A DNA stretch of 41,472 nt from a virus: the IMG/VR virus record IMGVR_UViG_3300046010_008991, positions 1 to 41,472 of that record. One strand, written 5' to 3'. This document shows, piece after piece, positions 6,341 through 13,954 of this stretch (position 1 is its first letter; the number at the start of each line of letters is the position of its first letter). The position numbers were made by a program, and so were the translations under genes. The notes below the pieces were generated by a model. That model saw only the letters and a list, made by a program, of their open reading frames with translations. It was not told the origin of the DNA and did not search any database.

Positions 6341-7519
6341 ATGGCTAAGAAAGAATTTTCATTTTCAGAACTTGACAAACAACTATCTAAAATAGATGGA
6401 TTTGAAACCGGATCAATATTAGAAAACAACGAATTTTCGGAAGTTTCTGAATGGATCCCTACTGGTAACTACCTCTTAAATGCTCAACTATCAGGAACAT
6501 TGTTCGGTGGTATAGCTAACAATAGATCTATGGGTATTGCCGGAGATCCTCAAACAGGAAAATCTTTCCTGTGTATGAATATCGTAAGAGAGGCACAGAG
6601 AAAAGATTACAACGTGATATATTGTGATACTGAAGGAGCTATCGATAAATCAGGAGCAAAAAAATTCGGTATCGATACAAATAAAGTTAGGTACCAACCT
6701 ATTAAAACTATCTCCGATTTTAAAGTATTTGTTGCTAATCTAGTTGACAAAGTTAAAGCTTACAGAAAAGACGGTGCAGAGCCTAAGATTGCTCTTATTC
6801 TGGATTCATTAGGGATGCTATCTACAGATAAAGAAACTGGAGATGCTTTAAAGGGTAAGAGTGCAATGGATATGGGTATTAGATCTAAGGAGCTAAGATC
6901 TCTATTTAGGGTTATCACATTAGATCTTACTGCTGTTAAGATTCCTTTGGTCTGTACAAACCACACTACTACAGGTAACATTGGTGGATTTATGCCAACG
7001 AAAGAAGCTGCTGGTGGTGACGGACCTATATTCTCGATGAGTAATGTTATTATGCTTTCTAAAGCTCAATTAAAAGAAGGGAGTGATAATACAAGAACAG
7101 GTATTGTTGTAACATCTACTCCAAAGAAAGCAAGATTCACTAGACCATATCCAGTTAAATTCCATATCTCGTTCATGAACGGTATGAATGCTTATGTTGG
7201 TTTACAGGATTTTGTATCTTGGGAAACGTGTGGGATACAAAGAGGTAAACTCGAAGTAGATAAGAAAACTGGAGAGATGGAATTTATTCCGAATGAATCA
7301 TCTCCTAGATGGGCAGTTAGACATTTAGGAAAAACTGTACCATCTACACAGATATTTACCCCAGAGGTATTTACTGATGAGGTTTTAAAAATGCTTGACG
7401 AGAAGGTTATTCAGCCACATTTTAAACTCCCTGATCTTTTTGACGAAAAAGAATTTGAAGATCTAGTTGACGGAGGACAAGAAGAAAATGTAGTTGAAGA
7501 TGGAGAAGAACAAGCTTAA
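6341..7519 (+). CDS. uvsX: UvsX RecA-like recombinase
   Basis: A 392-residue RecA-fold strand-exchange protein, the T4 UvsX counterpart, which forms filaments on single-stranded DNA and drives recombination-dependent replication and repair. The Walker A loop is GDPQTGKS (68-75). The Walker B strand is IALILDSLG. The segment NHTTTGNIGGFMPTKEAAGG corresponds to the DNA-binding loop 2 region. The acidic C-terminal tail (EENVVEDGEEQA) is typical of RecA-family proteins and single-strand-binding partners. The length matches T4 UvsX (391 residues). The next gene starts within its last 20 bases, and gp41 helicase follows, as in T4, where uvsX, 40 and 41 are adjacent. Confidence 0.95.
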   Translation: MAKKEFSFSELDKQLSKIDGFETGSILENNEFSEVSEWIPTGNYLLNAQLSGTLFGGIANNRSMGIAGDPQTGKSFLCMNIVREAQRKDYNVIYCDTEGAIDKSGAKKFGIDTNKVRYQPIKTISDFKVFVANLVDKVKAYRKDGAEPKIALILDSLGMLSTDKETGDALKGKSAMDMGIRSKELRSLFRVITLDLTAVKIPLVCTNHTTTGNIGGFMPTKEAAGGDGPIFSMSNVIMLSKAQLKEGSDNTRTGIVVTSTPKKARFTRPYPVKFHISFMNGMNAYVGLQDFVSWETCGIQRGKLEVDKKTGEMEFIPNESSPRWAVRHLGKTVPSTQIFTPEVFTDEVLKMLDEKVIQPHFKLPDLFDEKEFEDLVDGGQEENVVEDGEEQA

Positions 7520-7793
7520 ACTAAAATACCTTATGGGTGTTTGGAAAGATCTTCCCGAATATCCCACAAAAGAAGATGTCATTTACGAGCTTAATTCTTA
7601 TCTAATAAAAGATGGAAGACCTGATGGAGAATTCTCCGATCAGACATTTAATTCTTTTTTAGAATCGGGATGGAAGAAAACTTCCCATGGAAAAATAATA
7701 AAAGAACTGATAGACACTGGAGTTTTTGAAAAGACAGAAAGAAGTATAGGAAATAAAAATTGGTATAAAATAAAGGACAACCCACATTATTAA
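7500..7793 (+). CDS. Small protein between UvsX and gp41 (position of T4 gene 40)
   Basis: A 97-residue protein starting at the ATG inside the uvsX 3' end (7500); an in-frame TTG at 7494 is less likely. The C-terminal part (SHGKIIKELIDTGVFEKT followed by NKNWYKIK) reads like a winged helix, with a recognition-helix-like segment and a wing. T4 gene 40 occupies the same site but the sequence does not allow a homology call. Only 3 bases separate it from the helicase gene, so it is probably cotranslated. It may assist helicase or recombinase; that is inference from position. Confidence 0.55.
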   Translation: MEKNKLKLKYLMGVWKDLPEYPTKEDVIYELNSYLIKDGRPDGEFSDQTFNSFLESGWKKTSHGKIIKELIDTGVFEKTERSIGNKNWYKIKDNPHY

Positions 7794-7796
7794 AAA

Positions 7797-9098
7797 ATGC
7801 AGAATCAACACTTAGAAAATATTTGGTTTAGAGCGGTAATCGAAAACCCCGCTTATATAGATGCTACTGATATTAGTTTTTTTAAGAATACTAACTATCA
7901 GGAGGTGTTTAAAGTTGTTAAATCGTTTTGGAAAAAATACCAGCAGATCCCAAGTAAAATACAAGTGAGAGAGTCTGCAAAGCTTTTAAAAATAGAGGAC
8001 AAGATAACTGACACTTTGCTAGATTCTATGTGGTCCATTAATCTTGATGATTATGATCAGGACTGGTTACAACAGAATGTAGAATCTTGGGTTGAATGGA
8101 AGACTTTAGAAAAAAGCGCGGTTGATTCTATAAACTATATTAGAAGTACTGAGGTTACCCCTGATAATATCAAAGACGTTATAAACACTTATAAATCTAT
8201 AGTTGTTGATAGAAATAAGGTTGACTTCTCTTTCGATATGGGTCTTAACTTTAGAGATCCTGATTCGCATAAACAGCCTAGTAATCTCACATTCTCCAGT
8301 GGATACGATTATATAGATTTCTGTTTAGGTGGTGGATTTTCTGCTAAGGGACTTTATGTTTTTCTGGGTCAGCCTAAGGTTGGTAAAACATTATGGCTCG
8401 GTAACATAGCAACGCAAGCTATTAGAGCATCAAATAATGTTGCTATAATCACTCTGGAATTAAATGACAGGAAATATATGAAGAGACTAGGATCGAATCT
8501 TCTAGGTATAAGAATGTCAGAGTATAAAGATAGCGCAGAAAATGATGCACTAATAAAAAAGAAAGTAACTAACCTAGCTTTTGAAAATCTAAGAACTCCT
8601 GGTGAATTGGTTGTAAAAGAATTCCCAACTTCACAAGCTTCTGCTATTGACGTGGAAAATTGGCTAACTAAGGTAGAGCAAATCATGGGGATGAAATTTA
8701 AAATAGTCATCATTGATTATATCAACATTATGAAGAACTGGAGAAATCCAAACTCCGAAAATACATATATGAAGATTAAGCAGATAGCTGAAGATCTTAG
8801 AGCTGCAGCACAAAGAAACCAATGGGCTATAGTTACTGCTACTCAGACAAAACAAAGCGAATTTGACGCTACAGATTTAAGTATGAACTCAGCATCGGAA
8901 TCATCTGGTTTAGTCGCTACTGTCGATGGTATGTTTGGCATCATACAAGATCCTATGATGTATACAAATAATGAATATAAGCTAAAATTATTAGCAAATA
9001 GGGACGAGGGATATAAAAATTCCTACAAGAAATTTATAGTTGATTACAACTACATGAGAATATCTGAAGACCCTAATTCCCAAATAATGAATGATTAA
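7797..9098 (+). CDS. 41: gp41-like replicative DNA helicase (DnaB family)
   Basis: A 433-residue hexameric 5'-3' helicase of the DnaB/gp41 class that unwinds the phage replication fork. Residues 1-160 form a helical N-terminal domain. The RecA-like motor follows, with Walker A GQPKVGKT (191-198), Walker B IVIIDYINIM, and a downstream VTATQTKQSE that corresponds to the H3 sensor region. An arginine-finger-type stretch (LLANRDEGYKN) lies near the C-terminus. Length is near T4 gp41 (475). It overlaps the next gene by one base (TAATG) and sits between uvsX and gp47, as expected for a T4 replication block. No primase gene is seen in the window. Confidence 0.93.
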   Translation: MQNQHLENIWFRAVIENPAYIDATDISFFKNTNYQEVFKVVKSFWKKYQQIPSKIQVRESAKLLKIEDKITDTLLDSMWSINLDDYDQDWLQQNVESWVEWKTLEKSAVDSINYIRSTEVTPDNIKDVINTYKSIVVDRNKVDFSFDMGLNFRDPDSHKQPSNLTFSSGYDYIDFCLGGGFSAKGLYVFLGQPKVGKTLWLGNIATQAIRASNNVAIITLELNDRKYMKRLGSNLLGIRMSEYKDSAENDALIKKKVTNLAFENLRTPGELVVKEFPTSQASAIDVENWLTKVEQIMGMKFKIVIIDYINIMKNWRNPNSENTYMKIKQIAEDLRAAAQRNQWAIVTATQTKQSEFDATDLSMNSASESSGLVATVDGMFGIIQDPMMYTNNEYKLKLLANRDEGYKNSYKKFIVDYNYMRISEDPNSQIMND

Positions 9099-9574
9099 TG
9101 AAAAAACAAAAGAAACTAATCGAAGATGAGAAGGACGACTTAAACATAGATGCGGAGTTAGAGGCAGAAGATCCAAATAATAAAGAAGCCGACGAGGAGT
9201 TTGAAATCGACCCCAGTTTAGATTATAGAAGTATACAATCAATAGTTACTTATGAGGATGAGGACTACATATATGCTTGCAACTTAAACGATCGAATAAA
9301 TGAGATATTCCAAGCTTCTAGATGGACTATTATAAATCCAAGTAAAAAAATTCCGAAAGATCTAATACCATTAATCTTCCAAGATATACTAAAAGATCTG
9401 GAAGGAACTGAATTTTCTATGGTTGAAAAATTTGTTGCTATTTGTGACTATACAGCGATAAATTACCAGAAGGCTTATGAATCTATTCATATGAAATATA
9501 AAGAGCTTATAGTTCAAGAAATGGATGAAAAATATGGTATTTTAGGAAGGAAAGGAATCAAAAAAATATTCTAA
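9098..9574 (+). CDS. Acidic hypothetical protein between helicase and gp47
   Basis: A 158-residue protein tied to both neighbours by TAATG overlaps, implying translational coupling. The first 45 residues are strongly acidic (EAEDPNNKEADEEFEID) and probably disordered. The remainder is predominantly helical (IPLIFQDILKDLEG, MVEKFVAICDYTAINYQKAY). No known motif is seen. The acidic arm could contact a DNA-binding site on a replication protein, as the tails of single-strand-binding proteins do, but this is speculation. T4 has no obvious counterpart at this position. Confidence 0.6.
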   Translation: MKKQKKLIEDEKDDLNIDAELEAEDPNNKEADEEFEIDPSLDYRSIQSIVTYEDEDYIYACNLNDRINEIFQASRWTIINPSKKIPKDLIPLIFQDILKDLEGTEFSMVEKFVAICDYTAINYQKAYESIHMKYKELIVQEMDEKYGILGRKGIKKIF

Positions 9575-10686
9575 TGGAGAGATTCTCAAAAATAAAAAGA
9601 ATAATATTCATTACTGATACACATTTAGGGGTTAGAAACAATTCAAATGATTGGATAGAGATACACGAAAACTATTTTAGGAATTGGTTTATTCCTCTAT
9701 GTAAAAAGATATACAGACCTGGCGATTGTCTAGTTCACCTGGGCGATGTGTATGATAGCAGACAGTCATTAAATCTTAGAGTCCTTAATCTTGGTATAGA
9801 GATATTTGAGGATCTTTCTGATATTTTTAAAGATGGTATATTCATAATATGTGGTAATCACGACATATACGGGAAGAATTCAAACGATGTTAATTCACTT
9901 AAGTCCTTAAAATGGATTCCTGGAATAAAAATATACGAGGAGCCCGAGAGTATAATCATGGGAGACAAGAAGATATTTTTAATGCCTTGGAGAAGAGATC
10001 ATGATGCTGAAAGAGAAACATTAAGTAGTGTCAAAGAACAACACGATTATATGTTCTGTCATACGGATCTTAAGGGATTAATGTTTAATAAGTTCGTTAG
10101 GATAGATGCAGGACTTGAGTATTCAGATATAGACAAGTTTGACCGAGTTTACTCCGGACACATTCACTACTCACAAACTTTTGGTAAGATGAGAATGCTA
10201 GGATCGCCTTATCAATTAACTAGATCTGATACAGATAACCCTAAAGGAATAACCGTACTAGATCTTGAAACTGGATACGAGGACTATTACGATAACGATT
10301 ATTCGCCAAGATTTGTTAGAATGACATTTGAAAAAGTTCTAAATTCAACTCCAGATGAGCTTAATTTGGTGTTTAATAACAATTTTATAGATATCCTAGT
10401 TGATCCAGAATTAGCGGTTAAAGCACCTCTTGGGCTTTTAACTGAGTATGTTAATCCTCCGCTTAAAATATCATTCACACCCATTACCAATAACGAAGAA
10501 GAGCTAGTTGACGAAGGGTTCCACGATTTAGAGGGTAAGAGTTTTTCTATACTAGATCTTACAAAATTATACCTCGACAAGTGTAATTATGAGGACGACA
10601 AAAAAACTAAAATATACAAAGCAATAGAGAAATTACTTCACAAGGTTTCCGTACAAGTTAAAGAAGATGAAGATCAAGAAGATTGA
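9574..10686 (+). CDS. 47: gp47 recombination nuclease subunit (SbcD/Mre11-like)
   Basis: A 370-residue calcineurin-like phosphoesterase, the nuclease subunit of the gp46/gp47 complex that resects DNA ends for UvsX and helps degrade host DNA. All metal-ligand motifs are in order: ITDTHLG (Asp15, His17), LGDVYDSR, GNHDIYG, CHTDLKG and YSGHIHYSQ. The C-terminal third (about 245-370) matches the capping and partner-binding region in length. T4 gp47 is 339 residues. The gp46 gene starts within its last 20 bases, fitting a 1:1 complex made by coupled translation. Confidence 0.95.
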   Translation: MERFSKIKRIIFITDTHLGVRNNSNDWIEIHENYFRNWFIPLCKKIYRPGDCLVHLGDVYDSRQSLNLRVLNLGIEIFEDLSDIFKDGIFIICGNHDIYGKNSNDVNSLKSLKWIPGIKIYEEPESIIMGDKKIFLMPWRRDHDAERETLSSVKEQHDYMFCHTDLKGLMFNKFVRIDAGLEYSDIDKFDRVYSGHIHYSQTFGKMRMLGSPYQLTRSDTDNPKGITVLDLETGYEDYYDNDYSPRFVRMTFEKVLNSTPDELNLVFNNNFIDILVDPELAVKAPLGLLTEYVNPPLKISFTPITNNEEELVDEGFHDLEGKSFSILDLTKLYLDKCNYEDDKKTKIYKAIEKLLHKVSVQVKEDEDQED

Positions 10687-12334
10687 ATGGAGAAACGTTG
10701 CTTCATACGGTAACAAAATCCAAAAATTAGAACTCCCAGAAAAAGCCGGATTGATTCAGGTATTTGGTGAGAATGGGGTAGGAAAGTCAACTATATCCGA
10801 TGTTATAACATTTGGACTTTATGGTAAGTTAGAAGGGAAAAAGCTAAAAGATATTCCCAACAGATCTAATAAATCTGCTTGGATGAAGATAGAATTTGAA
10901 CAGGACGGAAAGGTTTACGAGGTCGAGAGAGGATTAGAGCCTGCAGTTTTTCAGCTATCTATAAATGGAGAGGTGTATGATCAAGCAGGAAAGAGTAATG
11001 TACAGGATTATTTGAGCGATGATATCTTAAAAATCCCATATTATGTTTTTAACAATACTATATCTCTCTCAATAAACGATTTTAAAAGTTTCTTGCGAAT
11101 GAGTACCGCTGATAAGAAACTTATAATTGATAAGATCTTTGGGTTCTATATCTTAAACGAGATGAGAGATATCCTGAAGGAGGAAAGTAAGAGCATAAAG
11201 TCATCGATTGACAGATTGTCTGGTGAAATATTTGCCACGGGTAGATCTATAGCAGCTTCTCAAAAAGAGCTGGAGGATTTACAAAAAAGAATAATCGAAA
11301 ATTCAGGAACTGAAATAGGAAAAACCGAGGATCAATTAGAAAATTACAAAGCATTACTAGAGATACACACTGATAAAATAAAAGAGTTTAGAACTAAAGA
11401 AAACGAAATAAATCGAGCAGTAACAGATTCGTATGAAAAATACAGTGATCTCGGAGCTAAGATAAAGACATTAGATTCTAAAATAAATCTATATAATGAT
11501 GATAAATGTCCAACGTGCTCTTCAGACCTTTCAACAGATTTTCATAAATCAATTTTTGATGATCTATGTAAGCTTAAAGAAAAATACGGGGAAGATCTTA
11601 AGGAGCTAAAGAAAAATTATGAATCTGCTAAGAAAGTCCAAAATAAAATAGCAGAAACTAAGAACGATCTTTTCTCTAAAGGCAGTAAAATTGAAAATGG
11701 TATAAAAACTCTAAAAGAGAAATTAAAGAGCCTTAAAACAGCTAAAAACAATGATGAGGCTAATTCTATAAGGAAGCTTCTAAGTCAAGCAAACGATGAT
11801 CTATCTGAATTTAACCAAGAGAAAGCAATATTTGAAGAAAAACAGGGTTGGATAAAAACTCTAGATGAAGTTCTTAGTGAGAAAGGAGTTAAACAACTTG
11901 CAATTAAATCCATACTTCCCTCATTAAACAACGAGATTCTTAATACACTCCTGTCTTTACACTTACCATATAAGGTTGTTTTCAATGAAGAATTTAACGC
12001 TCAGATATTCCATCTAGGAGAGGAAATATCTCCACAGACTCTTTCTACTGGAGAAATGAAAAAAGTAGATTTTGCAGTCTTAGTTGCAGTTATAAAGTTA
12101 ATGAAGATAAGATTCTCATCTGTTAACATTCTTTTCTTAGATGAGATATTTAGCTCGGTAGATCCAGATGGTGTGCATAGCATATTAACAACTCTTAGAA
12201 AACTCTCGGATGATCTAAGTATGAATATCTTTGTAATAAACCATGCTCCTATGCCAACTGAAATATTTGATTACAAGATCGAGATATCGAAGAAGAACAA
12301 CTTTTCAGATATTAGCTTTGATAAACTATCGTAG
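10667..12334 (+). CDS. 46: gp46 recombination ATPase subunit (SbcC/Rad50-like)
   Basis: A 555-residue SMC-like ATPase. Walker A is GENGVGKST (34-42). Two coiled-coil arms flank a zinc-hook CPTC (Cys281, Cys284). The ABC signature is LSTGEMKKVD and Walker B is NILFLDEIFSSVD, with a D-loop aspartate; a terminal NHAPMP gives the switch histidine. It partners gp47 to process double-strand ends. The length matches T4 gp46 (560). Its short arms place it with phage gp46 rather than host SbcC, which is about twice as long. The next gene begins 12 bases downstream after a GATATATA motif, marking the change to virion genes. Confidence 0.95.
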   Translation: MKIKKIEWRNVASYGNKIQKLELPEKAGLIQVFGENGVGKSTISDVITFGLYGKLEGKKLKDIPNRSNKSAWMKIEFEQDGKVYEVERGLEPAVFQLSINGEVYDQAGKSNVQDYLSDDILKIPYYVFNNTISLSINDFKSFLRMSTADKKLIIDKIFGFYILNEMRDILKEESKSIKSSIDRLSGEIFATGRSIAASQKELEDLQKRIIENSGTEIGKTEDQLENYKALLEIHTDKIKEFRTKENEINRAVTDSYEKYSDLGAKIKTLDSKINLYNDDKCPTCSSDLSTDFHKSIFDDLCKLKEKYGEDLKELKKNYESAKKVQNKIAETKNDLFSKGSKIENGIKTLKEKLKSLKTAKNNDEANSIRKLLSQANDDLSEFNQEKAIFEEKQGWIKTLDEVLSEKGVKQLAIKSILPSLNNEILNTLLSLHLPYKVVFNEEFNAQIFHLGEEISPQTLSTGEMKKVDFAVLVAVIKLMKIRFSSVNILFLDEIFSSVDPDGVHSILTTLRKLSDDLSMNIFVINHAPMPTEIFDYKIEISKKNNFSDISFDKLS

Positions 12335-12342
12335 GATATATA
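12335..12342 (+). promoter_or_regulatory. GATATATA motif before the 12347 gene
   Basis: It directly follows the gp46 stop codon and lies 4 bases before the ATG, the same tight spacing as at 1955. It marks the junction from replication genes to structural genes. Confidence 0.4.
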
Positions 12343-12346
12343 GATC

Positions 12347-12775
12347 ATGGCAGAAATATATCCAGCTGGAACAGAATCTATAAGAAATCTTACTCCCACG
12401 TTTATCTATTTTTTAGTAGTTAAAGGCGATCCACTATCTGTTGGTATACCGCAAAAAGAATATTTTGTTTACAGATACAAAGTTCCGGTTTCCAAGAGTG
12501 ATGGCATAGCACAATTAAGAAGCTATTTTTCATCTCTAGGAGATTCTACTATAATAGAATGCAGAGAGATTGAAGATATAGAATATGCAAATGGCCTTTT
12601 TACCCATCCTGAATATTCGGGGATTAATAGACAGCCATTAAAATTTAAAATGAGAGATATACCAATATATCTACAATCACAAATAAGGGTAATTGATCTA
12701 GAAAAGGATCCTTATCAATACGGAAGCAAACCTATAATAAGAGACAATACCGCAGTTATAATAGATAATCAATAA
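12347..12775 (+). CDS. Hypothetical protein at the start of the tail/neck block
   Basis: A 142-residue, mostly beta protein (PTFIYFLVVKGDPLSV, KEYFVYRYKVPVSKSDG) with a central helix (IAQLRSYFSSLG). No known motif. It directly precedes the gp15-like gene by two bases and follows a late-type motif, so a virion or virion-assembly role is likely. It might be a small neck or tail-terminator partner; the sequence does not decide. Confidence 0.55.
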   Translation: MAEIYPAGTESIRNLTPTFIYFLVVKGDPLSVGIPQKEYFVYRYKVPVSKSDGIAQLRSYFSSLGDSTIIECREIEDIEYANGLFTHPEYSGINRQPLKFKMRDIPIYLQSQIRVIDLEKDPYQYGSKPIIRDNTAVIIDNQ

Positions 12776-12777
12776 AT

Positions 12778-13614
12778 ATGAATTTTCTAGAGAAATATAA
12801 TACAGATGATGTCTTTTTTAGAGGGATTATAATAGGACTTTTAAGTAAGTTAAACGAAACTGTTACATACGAGCAAGTAGACAGCAATCAAGAGACCACT
12901 AAGATCTATATACCATTTTTCTATTCTATGGTAGGCGATGAGCCATTCCTCCAAGATTTTTATTTGTCATACGAAGACTGTGACGGTAACCCAGCTTTTG
13001 CTGAAGGCAATTATGATGTAGTACCGAGAGGAATACTAGAATTGGGTGCAACTAGAATAGACACAGGATCTGCTACAACTAAATTCGTTAGAGGATCTTA
13101 TACAAAAGAAATTGAAAAAGCAAGTGGTAGTGAGATGGTAACATATTCAGCTTACCTCTATCCAATCCCTCTAGGAATTTCAGTAAATGCTAAAATAAAA
13201 GCGGATACAACATTAGATGCTTTTAAAATACAGCAGAGTGTCCTTGAGATTCTATATAAGAGATTTGTTTATTACTTTTATTATAAAGGATTTAGAGTAC
13301 CAGTTCAGGTTAGCTTGGGTGACGCTCCGCCAGATAAACAGCCAAATAATTTCCAAATGTCCTATGGATCACAGAGGGGTGAAGCAATAACTCTTAGCTT
13401 TACTATGGAATTAGAGACATATCTTCCTGATCCTGACTTAACTACTGAGAGATTTAGAGGAAATCTTATGCAGGGTGGTATAAAATTAAACGTTGAGCTA
13501 GGAACAGCACCAGAAGATAATAGCAGTATAATAAGCGGTCTTGGTATCTATGACATCAAGAAAGATATTACAGGAGCTACTGGAGCTACTGGTGAAGCAC
13601 CTTCTAACCCTTAA
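12778..13614 (+). CDS. gp15-like tail completion / sheath terminator protein
   Basis: A 278-residue protein. T4 gp15 caps the tail tube and sheath and joins the tail to the neck. The layout agrees with gp15: an early strand that meets the tube (TKIYIPFFYSMVGDEPFLQ), a mid-protein VPRGILELGATRID matching gp15's PRM region, then VTYSAYLYPIPLGISVNAKI and a helix (DAFKIQQSVLEILYK), as in gp15's VPYNI...ILEQIL. T4 gp15 is 272 residues. The extreme C-terminus adds a short collagen-like GATGATGEA tail, shared with the portals. It converges with and overlaps a - strand gene by four bases. Assignment rests on pattern and length, not alignment. Confidence 0.5.
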   Translation: MNFLEKYNTDDVFFRGIIIGLLSKLNETVTYEQVDSNQETTKIYIPFFYSMVGDEPFLQDFYLSYEDCDGNPAFAEGNYDVVPRGILELGATRIDTGSATTKFVRGSYTKEIEKASGSEMVTYSAYLYPIPLGISVNAKIKADTTLDAFKIQQSVLEILYKRFVYYFYYKGFRVPVQVSLGDAPPDKQPNNFQMSYGSQRGEAITLSFTMELETYLPDPDLTTERFRGNLMQGGIKLNVELGTAPEDNSSIISGLGIYDIKKDITGATGATGEAPSNP

Positions 13615-13916
13615 GAATTTAAAGGAATATCCTTATCTTCATTTTTTTTCTCGTCATCTAAATTTTCTATACCAGAATCTTTAGATTTTCTGTATCCTAA
13701 TAGCGTAGCTCCTATAGAAACGAATATGATAGACTGAGTAAGTATATCTATACTCTCGTCTAGAAACATTTTATCAATACACCCAAGAAAAAAACATATC
13801 CCCCCTATAAAAACAATATACAATCCAGCAGTACCACTTCCTGAGGTTTTACCGTCTGAATTTGAAGTAAGTTGGCCGAAACTAAACTTCTCCATTTGAG
13901 CTCTAAATTTTTTCAT
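13611..13916 (-). CDS. Small two-helix membrane protein
   Basis: Starting at the ATG complementary to 13914-13916 gives about 101 residues. An upstream in-frame ATG (13970) would overlap the divergent neck gene and adds a second hydrophobic start, so it is less likely. Two membrane segments are seen: GLYIVFIGGICFFLGCI and ILTQSIIFVSIGATLLGY, followed by a charged tail (DDEKKNEDKD). The short N-terminus is basic. Its size and topology would fit a holin or antiholin, or a small inner-membrane protein of superinfection control. It is one of only two - strand genes and is wedged between two virion genes. Confidence 0.6.
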   Translation of the reverse strand: MKKFRAQMEKFSFGQLTSNSDGKTSGSGTAGLYIVFIGGICFFLGCIDKMFLDESIDILTQSIIFVSIGATLLGYRKSKDSGIENLDDEKKNEDKDIPLNS

Positions 13917-13928
13917 AGTGTTTTTTCT

Positions 13929-13936
13929 GATATATA
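13929..13936 (+). promoter_or_regulatory. GATATATA motif before the neck gene
   Basis: It lies 18 bases before the ATG at 13955, a spacing compatible with a -10-like element and a short leader. The 38-base gap also separates this gene from the divergent - strand membrane gene. Confidence 0.5.
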
Positions 13937-13954
13937 TTAAAAACATTAGCCAAA

